DNA from: CAXDOZ01 sp963991145
GTDB lineage: Bacteria > Bacteroidota > Bacteroidia > Chitinophagales > JABDMM01
Assembly: GCA_963991145.1 (NCBI GenBank)
Contig: CAXDOZ010000001.1
Location: 1-64,000, forward strand
Direction: 5' to 3'
DNA length: 64,000 bases
Each line of letters opens with the position of its first letter. The stretch's first letter is position 1. The position numbers and the translations under genes were made by a program. Shown in pieces: positions 45,962-54,779 of the stretch. Under the pieces are notes generated by a model. That model saw only the letters and a program-made list of their open reading frames with translations, was not told the origin of the DNA and searched no databases.

Positions 45962-47056
45962 ATGAAACGCATCCTTACTTGCGTTGGAACTCGCCCCAAC
46001 CTCATTAAGATCTCTAAGCTTCAAAGCTGTATTTCCAATTACGATAATCTAGAGCATAAGCTTCTGCATACCGGTCAGCACTTTGATCATCAAATGAATG
46101 AGATCTTCTTTAAACAGCTTGGGATGAAGGAGCCTGATGTCTTTCTGAATATTCAGGGCTCCGGGCAAATTCAGGTGATCGCAGAGATCATGAAGGCTTT
46201 TGAGAAGGAGCTTCTGGAGATCAAACCTGATCTGGTATTGGTGCCAGGAGATGTGAATAGTTCTCTTGCCTGTGCACTCGTTGCCCAGCGACATGGAATT
46301 CCGGTTGGGCACATTGAGAGCGGATTGCGCTCAGGTGATATGACTATGCCCGAAGAGGTAAACAGGATCTTGATCGATGAGCTGAGTTCGATCTTTTTCA
46401 TCACAGAGAAATCAGGTCAGGAAAATCTGGAGAAGCTTGGGAAAGATAAGAGCAGTCTTGTCTTCACGGGAAATACAATGATTGACAGCCTTGAATTAAG
46501 TAAGGAAATGATTGCTCAGTCATCTGTATTGGATGAACTGAAGCTAAAGCCTAAAGAATATGCTTTGGTGACTTTTCACCGTCCGCAGAATGTAGATAGA
46601 CCTGAGGATCTTCAAAAGGTCATCGACATTCTCAAAATGGCTGCAAACAAGATCCATGTTGTCTTTCCAATGCACCCAAGAACGAGAAAGAACCTGGAGC
46701 AATTCGGCATGCAGGCAGAGCTGGACCACCCCAACATAACCACAGTTGGACCGCTCGGTTACATTGATTTTATGTCTTTGATCCAGAATTCAAGACTTGT
46801 ACTTACTGATTCAGGAGGTGTTCAGGAAGAGACTACCTATCTGGAAGTTCCATGTTTGACCGTGCGTCCAAACACTGAAAGACCTATCACCATTGAGCTT
46901 GGAACCAATACTTTGGTAAATCTGGATGTCGATAGAATAAGCTCATTGATTGACGATATCATCCAAGGATCTTATAAGTCGGGAAGCATTCCTCCAATGT
47001 GGGATGGGAATGCCACTGAACGTATGGTAAAAGCCATAAATGATTTCCTTTCCTAA
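45962..47056 (+). CDS. UDP-GlcNAc 2-epimerase family protein (WecB or WbpI type)
   Basis: 364 residues. GTRPNLIKI, HTGQHFDHQMNEIFF, VPGDVNSS, IESGLRSGD, MPEEVNRILID and LTDSGGVQEET are diagnostic for the non-hydrolysing UDP-GlcNAc 2-epimerase fold. WecB makes UDP-ManNAc; WbpI of the same fold epimerises UDP-GlcNAc3NAcA to the ManNAc3NAcA form. Because WbpE, WbpD and WbpB follow immediately, the WbpI role is at least as likely. The hydrolysing NeuC/LegG alternative is less likely given the intact motif set and lack of a NeuB-like gene. Confidence 0.9.
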   Translation: MKRILTCVGTRPNLIKISKLQSCISNYDNLEHKLLHTGQHFDHQMNEIFFKQLGMKEPDVFLNIQGSGQIQVIAEIMKAFEKELLEIKPDLVLVPGDVNSSLACALVAQRHGIPVGHIESGLRSGDMTMPEEVNRILIDELSSIFFITEKSGQENLEKLGKDKSSLVFTGNTMIDSLELSKEMIAQSSVLDELKLKPKEYALVTFHRPQNVDRPEDLQKVIDILKMAANKIHVVFPMHPRTRKNLEQFGMQAELDHPNITTVGPLGYIDFMSLIQNSRLVLTDSGGVQEETTYLEVPCLTVRPNTERPITIELGTNTLVNLDVDRISSLIDDIIQGSYKSGSIPPMWDGNATERMVKAINDFLS

Positions 47057-47083
47057 GCGAATTTATCCTCGCTATTTGCCTAT

Positions 47084-47126
47084 CTTGCGTACCTTGAAAT
47101 TTCAATGTTTATAAGCCTTTCGCAAG
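47084..47126 (+). other. Nested inverted repeat between epimerase and WbpE genes
   Basis: CTTGCG (47084-47089) can pair with CGCAAG (47121-47126) around a perfect 12-base palindrome TTGAAATTTCAA (47094-47105). It occupies much of the 82-base spacer. It could be a protein-binding site, an RNA structure or chance. Confidence 0.3.
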
Positions 47127-47138
47127 TCTAAAGCGCCT

Positions 47139-48272
47139 ATGAAACCAATTAGAATGGTCGATCTTGAAGGACAATATCTCAAGATCAAAGAGGAGATCGA
47201 TTCAGCGATCCAGGAAGTAATAGATTCCACAATTTATATTGGAGGAGAACAAGTGAAATCATTTGGCCAGGAACTGGCCGATTACTGTAATGTTCCTCAT
47301 GTAATTCCATGCGCGAATGGTACGGATGCCCTTCAAATTGCAATGATGGCTCTTGACCTTCAGCCGGGTGATGAGGTGATCCTTCCGGTTTGGACCTATG
47401 TTGCCACAGCAGAGGTCATTGCTTTATTAAGACTTAAGCCTGTCTTTGTCGATGTTGAGCCTGATTACTTCAATATTGATCCAAATAAGATCGAGGAGCT
47501 GATCACCGATCGTACCAGATGCATCGTACCCGTTCACCTTTACGGTCAGTGCGCTGATATGGAGCCGATACTAAGAATTGCTCAAAAGCATCAGTTGTAT
47601 GTGATTGAGGATACCGCTCAGGCAATTGGAGCTGATTACACCTTTTCAGATGGTGACACCATGAAAGCCGGCACCATGAGCCAGGTAGGAACAACATCAT
47701 TCTTCCCTTCGAAGAATCTTGGTTGCTATGGCGACGGCGGGGCCATGATCGTTCCGGATGATGGACTTGCTGCTCAGATCAGGATTGTAGCAAACCACGG
47801 TCAAACAAGAAGATATTATCACGATTTCATTGGTGTGAATAGCAGACTAGATGCCATTCAAGCCGCAGTTCTAAGACAGAAACTTCCTCATTTGGATGAG
47901 TATGCAGCTGCCAGGAATAAAGTAGCAAGCTCTTATGATGAAGCATTCGCTGATATCGATAGATTGATTACTCCAAAGAGAGATCCTAAATCAACCCACG
48001 TATTCCATCAATACACGATGAAAACAAGTGGCATCGATAGAAATCATATGCAAAGTTGGTTGGCTGAGAAGGAAGTTCCTTCGATGATCTACTACCCGGT
48101 TCCACTTCATAAGCAGAAAGCCTATGAAATGTACAATACTGATGGTAGAGACTTTGAGGTGTCGAACGACCTGGCCGATAGAGTGATCAGCTTGCCGGTT
48201 CACACCGAAATGCAGGATGATCAATTAGCTCACATTATTGATTGCGTGCAGGAGTACTTTAAAACTCATTAA
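47139..48272 (+). CDS. wbpE: UDP-3-oxo-GlcNAcA aminotransferase WbpE-like
   Basis: 377 residues, DegT family. PLP Lys192 lies in [16 protein letters not shown], with [13 protein letters not shown] and [11 protein letters not shown]; this motif set is that of WbpE. WbpE transfers an amino group from glutamate to C3 of UDP-2-acetamido-3-oxo-glucuronic acid made by WbpB. WbpD and WbpB homologues lie directly downstream, completing the three-enzyme module. The aminotransferase PorR of P. gingivalis, required for cargo anchoring, belongs to this family. UDP-GlcNAc 6-dehydrogenase (WbpA) is absent from the window. Confidence 0.9.
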   Translation: MKPIRMVDLEGQYLKIKEEIDSAIQEVIDSTIYIGGEQVKSFGQELADYCNVPHVIPCANGTDALQIAMMALDLQPGDEVILPVWTYVATAEVIALLRLKPVFVDVEPDYFNIDPNKIEELITDRTRCIVPVHLYGQCADMEPILRIAQKHQLYVIEDTAQAIGADYTFSDGDTMKAGTMSQVGTTSFFPSKNLGCYGDGGAMIVPDDGLAAQIRIVANHGQTRRYYHDFIGVNSRLDAIQAAVLRQKLPHLDEYAAARNKVASSYDEAFADIDRLITPKRDPKSTHVFHQYTMKTSGIDRNHMQSWLAEKEVPSMIYYPVPLHKQKAYEMYNTDGRDFEVSNDLADRVISLPVHTEMQDDQLAHIIDCVQEYFKTH

Positions 48273-48273
48273 T

Positions 48274-48861
48274 ATGTCTCAAGACTTTTTCGCCCACGAA
48301 ACAGCAGTAATTGACGAAGGATCCGAGATCGGCGCAGGAACGAAGATCTGGCACTTTAGTCATGTAATGCCTAATTGTAAGATCGGTGAGAAGTGCAATA
48401 TTGGTCAGAATGTAGTTATCTCACCTGAAGTGATTCTTGGCAAGAATGTGAAAGTCCAGAACAACGTATCCATCTACACCGGAGTGATTTGTGAAGACGA
48501 TGTTTTCTTAGGCCCAAGCATGGTATTTACCAATATTGTCAATCCAAGATCCGGAGTTGTTCGAAGAGGTCAATACACCAAAACAGTAGTGAAGCACGGA
48601 GCCAGTATCGGAGCGAATGCGACCATAGTTTGTGGACATGATATTGGAAAATTTGCATTTATCGGAGCTGGAGCGGTAGTTACAAAAGAGGTACCTGCCT
48701 ACGCTTTGGTAGTTGGAAATCCCGCGAAGCAAATTGGATGGATGAGCGAATTCGGCCATCGTCTGGACTTTGATGAAAATAACATAGCCGTATGCGAGGA
48801 AAGCAATGAACGGTATATCTTGGAAAATAATACAGTAAGGAAACTGCCTGCTGAAAATTAA
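48274..48861 (+). CDS. wbpD: UDP-GlcNAc3NA N-acetyltransferase WbpD-like
   Basis: 195 residues from ATG 48274; a further in-frame start 12 codons upstream lies inside the previous gene. The left-handed beta helix contains [24 protein letters not shown], and [14 protein letters not shown], all typical of WbpD. It acetylates the 3-amino group to give UDP-2,3-diacetamido-2,3-dideoxy-glucuronic acid. It follows wbpE by one base and precedes wbpB by four. Confidence 0.93.
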   Translation: MSQDFFAHETAVIDEGSEIGAGTKIWHFSHVMPNCKIGEKCNIGQNVVISPEVILGKNVKVQNNVSIYTGVICEDDVFLGPSMVFTNIVNPRSGVVRRGQYTKTVVKHGASIGANATIVCGHDIGKFAFIGAGAVVTKEVPAYALVVGNPAKQIGWMSEFGHRLDFDENNIAVCEESNERYILENNTVRKLPAEN

Positions 48862-48865
48862 AGAG

Positions 48866-49846
48866 ATGAAGAATTTCGTACTGATTGGAGCTGCCGGGTA
48901 TATCGCCCCAAGACATTATAAAGCAATCAAGGAAACTGATAATAAACTTCTGGCCGCGCTAGATCGCACAGATAGCGTAGGTATCATTGATAGCTTTTTC
49001 CCTAAGGCTGATTTCTTTGTAGAGTTTGAGCGATTCGATCGCCATGTTGAGAAACTAAGGAGAAACGGTACTCATATCGATTACACTACTGTATGTACAC
49101 CTAATTATCTCCACGATGCGCACATTCGATTTGGACTGCGAAACAAATCTGACGTGATCTGCGAGAAGCCACTTGTGCTTAATCCATGGAATATCGATGC
49201 CCTGAAAGATATCGAGGAGGAGACTGGCCAGAAAGTCTACAATATCCTTCAACTGAGACTTCATGAAAGCATCATTGCCCTTAAAAAGAAGGTAGACGAA
49301 GGTCCAAAGGATAAGATCTATGATGTTGACCTTACCTACATTACCTCCCGAGGACATTGGTACTACACTTCCTGGAAGGGCGATCTAAAAAAATCTGGCG
49401 GTATCGCCACAAATATTGGCGTTCACTTCTACGATATGCTGGGTTACATTTTTGGAGACCTGAAAGAGAATATCGTTCATGTTCACACGCATGATCGCGC
49501 TGCGGGTTATCTCGAGTTTGAAAGAGCTCGCGTAAGGTGGTTCCTGAGCATTAATGCTGATACTCTTCCTCAGGAAGTTAAAGATGAAGGGCTAACCACT
49601 TTCAGAAGTCTAACAATGGAAGGAGAAGAAGTAGAATTCTCAAAAGGCTTCACAGATCTTCATACCAGAAGTTATGAAGCGATCTTAAATGGAAATGGCT
49701 ATGGACTGGATGAGGCTTATCCTTCAATCAATATTGTGCATGGAATTCGCCATGCTGAGCCAGTGGGACTCAAGGGAGAATATCACCCCTTTGCTGCTTT
49801 AGCGACGGAAAAACATCCTTTTTCCATTAAGCCGAAATCTAATTAG
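48866..49846 (+). CDS. wbpB: UDP-GlcNAcA 3-dehydrogenase WbpB-like (Gfo/Idh/MocA family)
   Basis: 326 residues. Rossmann start LIGAAGYIAPRHYKAI and CEKPLVLNPWNIDALK are hallmark WbpB stretches, and GGIATNIGVHFYDMLG carries the family His. The enzyme oxidises C3 of UDP-GlcNAcA using NAD+, supplying the 3-keto substrate to WbpE, with which it is coupled in cofactor recycling. It lies in the compact wbpE-wbpD-wbpB order and is followed two bases later by an AsnB-like amidotransferase. Confidence 0.92.
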   Translation: MKNFVLIGAAGYIAPRHYKAIKETDNKLLAALDRTDSVGIIDSFFPKADFFVEFERFDRHVEKLRRNGTHIDYTTVCTPNYLHDAHIRFGLRNKSDVICEKPLVLNPWNIDALKDIEEETGQKVYNILQLRLHESIIALKKKVDEGPKDKIYDVDLTYITSRGHWYYTSWKGDLKKSGGIATNIGVHFYDMLGYIFGDLKENIVHVHTHDRAAGYLEFERARVRWFLSINADTLPQEVKDEGLTTFRSLTMEGEEVEFSKGFTDLHTRSYEAILNGNGYGLDEAYPSINIVHGIRHAEPVGLKGEYHPFAALATEKHPFSIKPKSN

Positions 49847-49848
49847 AG

Positions 49849-51696
49849 ATGTGCGGGATCGCAGGATTCGTCCTTAAAAACTGCGACAACTCAAAAGAGC
49901 TGATTGATGGAATGACATCGGCTCTATCACACAGAGGCCCTGATGCACAGGGAACTTATCTGGATGGAGATCTGGCTTTTGGCCATCGACGATTAAGTAT
50001 TCTTGACCTTAGAGATTCTGCCAATCAGCCCATGCATTCTGAGGATGGGCGATATACAATGGTCTTCAATGGCGAGGTCTACAATTTCCAGGAAATTGCC
50101 ACTGAGCTCGGTTCTGAAATGCAAACCACTGGCGACTCAGAAGTGATCCTGAAAGCATTTCAGAAATGGGGTCCGGATTGTCTCCAAAGGTTCAATGGGA
50201 TGTTTTCATTGGCTATTTGGGACAGAGAAGAACAGTCGTTATTCATTGCTCGTGATAGAATTGGAATTAAACCATTGTATGTCTACCAGCAAGATGGCGA
50301 AATAGCCTTCGCTTCAGAGTTAAAAAGTTTTGGTGCTTGCGCACCGATTAAAGAAAAGCTGAGCATTGATCACGAAGCCATCTATCACTATCTCTATCTG
50401 AGCTTTATTCCTGCTCCATATTCTGCTTATAAGCAGATCAGAAAATTCCCCAAAGGCTCATACGGCATCTTTAAGAATGGGGAATTAAGTATTCAAAGCT
50501 ATTGGAATCTCGAAGATCAAATTGATGGGAAACTCATAAGCGATGAGAGATCTGCGATCGAGCAGCTTGATGAAGCGCTTCAAAAATCTATCAGTTACAG
50601 AATGATCAGTGATGTTCCATTTGGAGCATTTCTTTCAGGTGGAACCGATAGCTCAACTGTTTGCGCGGTAGCTCAGGCATGCTCAGATAAGAATTTAAAA
50701 ACCTTCTCCATCGGTTTTAAGGAGAGCAAGTTCAATGAAGCTCCTTTTGCCAAAGAGGTAGCCAAAGCAATTGGAACCGAGCATACTGAGTTCATGCTTT
50801 CTGAAATGGATGCGCTGGATATGTTTCCCCAGATCCTTGATACCTACGACGAGCCATTTGCAGATAGCTCTTCAATTCCTACAATGCTGGTTTCAAAGCT
50901 TGCAAGAAAGGATGTTACCGTTGTCCTTACCGGTGATGGGGGCGATGAGCTTTTCCATGGTTATGGATCATATAATTGGGCTCAGCGAATTCAAAATCCT
51001 CTTTTAAGAGCAGGGAGAAAACTGATCGGACCGGCAATGTCTTTAGCCGGTGAGCGATTTGAACGGGCCGGAAAGCTGATCAACTACTCAGATAAAAATA
51101 GGCTCAAGAGCCACATCTTCTCTCAGGAACAATACGCTTTTACTGATAAGGAGCTTTCTGAGATGTGGAATGGAAGGGGTGAAATTAAATTGGATGAGCT
51201 TGTAAAGTCCTCCAAAAGAGACTTGAGTCCTGTAGAAGAACAGGCCCTTTTTGATCTCCGATATTATATGCCTGATGATTTATTGGTCAAAGTAGATAGA
51301 GCCAGCATGCTTACTGCCCTGGAAGCAAGAGTGCCAATTTTGGACCACCATGTGGTAAGCCTTGCATTGAATATCGATCCCAGTTTAAAGATCAAAAATG
51401 GCGATTCAAAGTGGGTCCTGAAGCAGGTGCTTTACAGGTATCTCCCGGAATCTCTTTTTGATCGCCCTAAATGGGGATTTGGAATGCCATTGGTAAACTG
51501 GCTCAAAGGCCCGCTATCAGGCTGGATCGACCTGTATCTATCCGATGAGATCGTGGAAGAAGCAGGTCTGGTGAACTTGCAATTTGTTAAAGCTCTGCGG
51601 ACTTCTTTTTTTGAGGGTAAGACATATCTTTACCACCGCTTATGGCTGCTGATACTGCTACACAAGTGGTATAGCGAAACTAGTTTGGTAAAATGA
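49849..51696 (+). CDS. AsnB-like glutamine amidotransferase (probable uronamide synthase)
   Basis: 615 residues. Cys2 in MCGIAGF is the glutaminase nucleophile. The Ntn glutaminase domain (1-210) is complete, with FNGEVYNF, and the synthetase domain has the PPi loop SGGTDSS (263-269) and TGDGGDELFHGY. This is an asparagine synthetase fold. Such proteins in O-antigen loci (WbpS type) amidate uronic acids. Placement between wbpB and a uronate epimerase gene makes conversion of a di-N-acyl uronic acid to its uronamide the best guess; asparagine synthesis is the alternative. It overlaps the next gene by ATGA. Confidence 0.85.
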   Translation: MCGIAGFVLKNCDNSKELIDGMTSALSHRGPDAQGTYLDGDLAFGHRRLSILDLRDSANQPMHSEDGRYTMVFNGEVYNFQEIATELGSEMQTTGDSEVILKAFQKWGPDCLQRFNGMFSLAIWDREEQSLFIARDRIGIKPLYVYQQDGEIAFASELKSFGACAPIKEKLSIDHEAIYHYLYLSFIPAPYSAYKQIRKFPKGSYGIFKNGELSIQSYWNLEDQIDGKLISDERSAIEQLDEALQKSISYRMISDVPFGAFLSGGTDSSTVCAVAQACSDKNLKTFSIGFKESKFNEAPFAKEVAKAIGTEHTEFMLSEMDALDMFPQILDTYDEPFADSSSIPTMLVSKLARKDVTVVLTGDGGDELFHGYGSYNWAQRIQNPLLRAGRKLIGPAMSLAGERFERAGKLINYSDKNRLKSHIFSQEQYAFTDKELSEMWNGRGEIKLDELVKSSKRDLSPVEEQALFDLRYYMPDDLLVKVDRASMLTALEARVPILDHHVVSLALNIDPSLKIKNGDSKWVLKQVLYRYLPESLFDRPKWGFGMPLVNWLKGPLSGWIDLYLSDEIVEEAGLVNLQFVKALRTSFFEGKTYLYHRLWLLILLHKWYSETSLVK

Positions 51697-52643
51697 GAAT
51701 AACCCTCACCGGAGCAGCCGGATTCATCGGTTCACATACTTGCAAAAGACTTCTTGATCAGGGGCATGAGATTGTAGGAATAGACAATTACGATCCATTC
51801 TACGACCGCGGAATCAAGCAGAAGAATCTTGAGGCTCTAATTGAGCATCCCAACTTTACTTTCAAAGAGATCGACTTCCGCTTTGCGGATCAACTTCAGG
51901 AATTAGAGGGATCGGATATGCTGATCCATTTAGCTGCAAAAGCAGGTGTACTTCCTTCAAAGAAAGATCCATCTGGTTATGTAGAAACCAATATTGGAGG
52001 TACAATGAACTTGCTGGAGTGGATGCGCTCCCGCGATATGAAAAAGCTTCTTTTTGCAAGTTCATCATCCGTTTACGGAAACAATAAGAAGATCCCTTTC
52101 AATGAGGATGACTTTGTAGGAGAGCCTATCTCACCATACGCTTTCACCAAGAGGTCATGCGAGCTGATGAACCATAGCTATCATCACCTTTATGATTTTG
52201 ATATCCTCAACCTAAGATTCTTTACAGTTTATGGTCCGGCCCAAAGACCGGATCTCGCAATACACAAGTTTGTGCGCCTTTTTGATGAGGGCAAAACAAT
52301 TCAAATGTATGGCGATGGTACCACTGCCAGAGACTACACTTATGTTCAGGATACCGTTACAGGAATCGTCTCAGCAGTAAAATATCTTCAGGAACACGAT
52401 AATGTTTTTGAGATCATCAATCTTGGAAATAATCAGCCTGTGAAACTGAAAATATTGATAGACAGTATCGCAGAAGCAATGAACATCACTCCAAAGATTG
52501 AACAGGTTCCCCCAAAATCTGGTGATGTAGATATTACCTTTGCCGACATTAGCAAGGCTAAAGAACTACTGAACTACAATCCCCAAACCAGTCTTCAGGA
52601 AGGTCTGAAGAATTTCTTAGAATGGTATGAGCACAACCGCTAA
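51693..52643 (+). CDS. UDP-glucuronate 4-epimerase-like SDR
   Basis: 316 residues. LTGAAGFIGSHTCKRLL, GIDNYDPFYDRGIKQKNL, SSSSVYGNN, and catalytic YAFTK (in SPYAFTKRSCEL) match CapI-type UDP-glucuronate 4-epimerases, though somewhat short. It should interconvert gluco and galacto forms of a UDP-uronic acid. With WbpB/E/D and the amidotransferase upstream, a di-N-acetyl uronic acid could also be the substrate. Overlaps both neighbours (4 and 17 bases). Confidence 0.82.
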   Translation: MRITLTGAAGFIGSHTCKRLLDQGHEIVGIDNYDPFYDRGIKQKNLEALIEHPNFTFKEIDFRFADQLQELEGSDMLIHLAAKAGVLPSKKDPSGYVETNIGGTMNLLEWMRSRDMKKLLFASSSSVYGNNKKIPFNEDDFVGEPISPYAFTKRSCELMNHSYHHLYDFDILNLRFFTVYGPAQRPDLAIHKFVRLFDEGKTIQMYGDGTTARDYTYVQDTVTGIVSAVKYLQEHDNVFEIINLGNNQPVKLKILIDSIAEAMNITPKIEQVPPKSGDVDITFADISKAKELLNYNPQTSLQEGLKNFLEWYEHNR

Positions 52644-53871
52644 ACCGCGTATCCTTTACATTGCCTACGACGGATTAACTGACAACCTGGGCCAATCACA
52701 GATTCTGGCTTACATAAAGCTTCTGGCTCAAAAAGGTCTTAGCTATACAGTTTTTAGTCATGAAAAGCCTGAGCTCTACGAAGCAAATAAGCAAACGGTT
52801 CTAGATGCGATTGAAGGACTTGATATCAAGTGGGTTCCAAATACCTATCATAAGTCTCCACCCGTGCTTTCTACTTATGGAGATGTGCAGAGAGGATGGA
52901 AAAACCTTCAGGAACTGGTAAAGACCGATGGAGTTTTTGACGTGGTCCATTGTCGCTCTTATATAGCTTCCATCTTAGGATTGCGCCTGAAACGGAAGTA
53001 TGGAACCAAGTTCTACTTTGATATGCGTGGTTGGTTCGCAGATGAAAGGAAAGAGAGTGGCTTCTGGTCGGGCTTTCCCTACAATTTCGTCTACAACTAC
53101 TTCAAAGATCTGGAGAAGACCTTCTTCAGAGAATGTGATTACGCCAATAGTCTGACTTTCGTAGGTCAAAGAGAGATCGAGAAACAAGGATTGAAATCAC
53201 CTGACCTGGTAAGTGTGATCCCTACCTGTGTTGACCTCAATCTATTCAAAGAATATAATGACGCCCTCCGGGCGGATGTCCGTTCAGAGTTGAATATTAA
53301 AGAGGGAGCCAGAGTGCTCGTTTACTCCGGCACCATCGAAGGAAAGTATAGAGAAGAGTCGATCATGAATGTCTACAAGGCTCTTTTAAATATCGATCCT
53401 GACGCTTACTTCCTTCTTTTGACAACTACGCCGGAAGACTATGTCAGGAATTGTGTTGACGAATACGATCTGCCTCAGGATAAGGTGAGAATTACTTACT
53501 CGCAGTTTAAGAATGTGCACCGTTATCTGATCGCTTCAGATATTGGATTGATCATGTATGATAATGCCTTTTCCGTCATCGGGCGGAGCCCAACAAAACT
53601 GGGTGAATACTGGGCATGTGGCGTACCGGCAATTTCACATGGTGATTTTGGAGACCTTAGATTCCTGATGGAGAAGTATCCTGCAGGAGGAGCTCTCTTT
53701 GAGGATTTCAATGTTGAGTCCTATCAAAAAGCTCTTCAATCCTGTATTGATTCTAATCCTGCAAAAGAAACCTTGAGATCTTATGCTGAGGATTATTTTG
53801 ATGTAGGGAAGGGCGCAGATAACTATAAGATTTACCTCGATAAAATGCTTAACGATGTCACAGGGTCTTAG
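52627..53871 (+). CDS. GT-B glycosyltransferase (GT4-like)
   Basis: 414 residues. LYIAYDGLTDNLGQSQILAYI at the N-terminus, then VLVYSGTIEGKYREESI and SPTKLGEYWACGVPAI in the donor-binding domain. These are standard GT4-like features. It overlaps the upstream epimerase and downstream methyltransferase genes by 17 bases each, so translation is tightly linked. Substrates unknown. Confidence 0.83.
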   Translation: MSTTAKPRILYIAYDGLTDNLGQSQILAYIKLLAQKGLSYTVFSHEKPELYEANKQTVLDAIEGLDIKWVPNTYHKSPPVLSTYGDVQRGWKNLQELVKTDGVFDVVHCRSYIASILGLRLKRKYGTKFYFDMRGWFADERKESGFWSGFPYNFVYNYFKDLEKTFFRECDYANSLTFVGQREIEKQGLKSPDLVSVIPTCVDLNLFKEYNDALRADVRSELNIKEGARVLVYSGTIEGKYREESIMNVYKALLNIDPDAYFLLLTTTPEDYVRNCVDEYDLPQDKVRITYSQFKNVHRYLIASDIGLIMYDNAFSVIGRSPTKLGEYWACGVPAISHGDFGDLRFLMEKYPAGGALFEDFNVESYQKALQSCIDSNPAKETLRSYAEDYFDVGKGADNYKIYLDKMLNDVTGS

Positions 53872-54778
53872 CTGGAACTATGAAGAAGTAGGTTGCCCGG
53901 TTTGTGGTCAGGCAGCATATGAAAAGCTGGGTATTCGCGGAAACAGAGAGTACAGTGGAGCGGATCCAAAGGCTGAGCCCCATATGGTTACCAATGTAGC
54001 TCGATGCAAAAATTGTGGCTTCATCTACACCAATCCAATGATTCGTGGGGTAGAGCATCTTGAACTCGAGCATTACAGAAATGCAGAAGCATATCAGTCC
54101 AGCAGGATTGATGATGTTTCAGGGATGTTCAGGTCCAGGGTAGATGTACTGAAGAAAATCAAGCCAGCAGGAGATCTCTTAGATGTTGGTGCAGGCAAAG
54201 GGGAATTCCTCAGTGAGGCTATTAAGGCCGGATTTACTGGCGAAGGAGTTGAACCTTCAGGAGTTTTCTGTGAGTTTGCAAGGAAGAATTACGGCGTTAC
54301 AATGCATCAGGGTCTGTTGGGACAAACAGATTCAGTGGATGGTAAAACCTATGATCTGATTTCATTACTCCATGTTCTTGAGCATGTGGATGACCCAAAT
54401 TCTTTGATGGAGACCTTCAAGAATTACTTGAAAAAGGATGGGGTCTTATTTATCGAAGTCCCTAATACTGAGTCTACCTTCCTGAAGATCATCGATCGCT
54501 ATTACAAGATGAAAGGTCTGAACTGGTCCAGCCGATTGTCGCCGCTTCATCCTCCATTTCATAAGTATGGATACAATCCCAGGAGCTTGAGGTACATATT
54601 GGAGAGTCATGGCTTTGAGGTATTAAAAATGTGGACGCTCAGCGGCAAAGACAGAGGCTTTGAAAAGAAGAAAGGTGTCGCCGGATTGGAAGTTGGACTA
54701 AGAGATCTGGCAACGAATATGATCGATATGTGGGGTAACCGTGAACTTCTATGCGCAGTTGCGCGTCAAAAGCAGTAG
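53855..54778 (+). CDS. Class I SAM methyltransferase with N-terminal zinc ribbon
   Basis: 307 residues. A CxxC pair (Cys14, Cys17) and a second (Cys51, Cys54) form a zinc ribbon, followed by the SAM-binding LLDVGAGKGEFL (near 108) and LLHVLEHVDDP. This build is common among sugar or glycan methyltransferases in polysaccharide loci. It may add a methyl group to a sugar of the repeat unit or act as chain terminator, which a tailed Wzt could recognise (inference). Confidence 0.85.
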   Translation: MSQGLSWNYEEVGCPVCGQAAYEKLGIRGNREYSGADPKAEPHMVTNVARCKNCGFIYTNPMIRGVEHLELEHYRNAEAYQSSRIDDVSGMFRSRVDVLKKIKPAGDLLDVGAGKGEFLSEAIKAGFTGEGVEPSGVFCEFARKNYGVTMHQGLLGQTDSVDGKTYDLISLLHVLEHVDDPNSLMETFKNYLKKDGVLFIEVPNTESTFLKIIDRYYKMKGLNWSSRLSPLHPPFHKYGYNPRSLRYILESHGFEVLKMWTLSGKDRGFEKKKGVAGLEVGLRDLATNMIDMWGNRELLCAVARQKQ

Positions 54779-54779
54779 C

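Noticed and set aside
45962..47056. Hydrolysing UDP-GlcNAc 2-epimerase (NeuC/LegG) that would complete a legionaminic pathway
   Set aside because: Motifs fit the non-hydrolysing WecB/WbpI type, and no NeuB-like synthase is nearby.
49849..51696. Housekeeping asparagine synthetase
   Set aside because: Not excluded by sequence, but its place two bases after wbpB and overlapping a uronate epimerase favours a glycan role.
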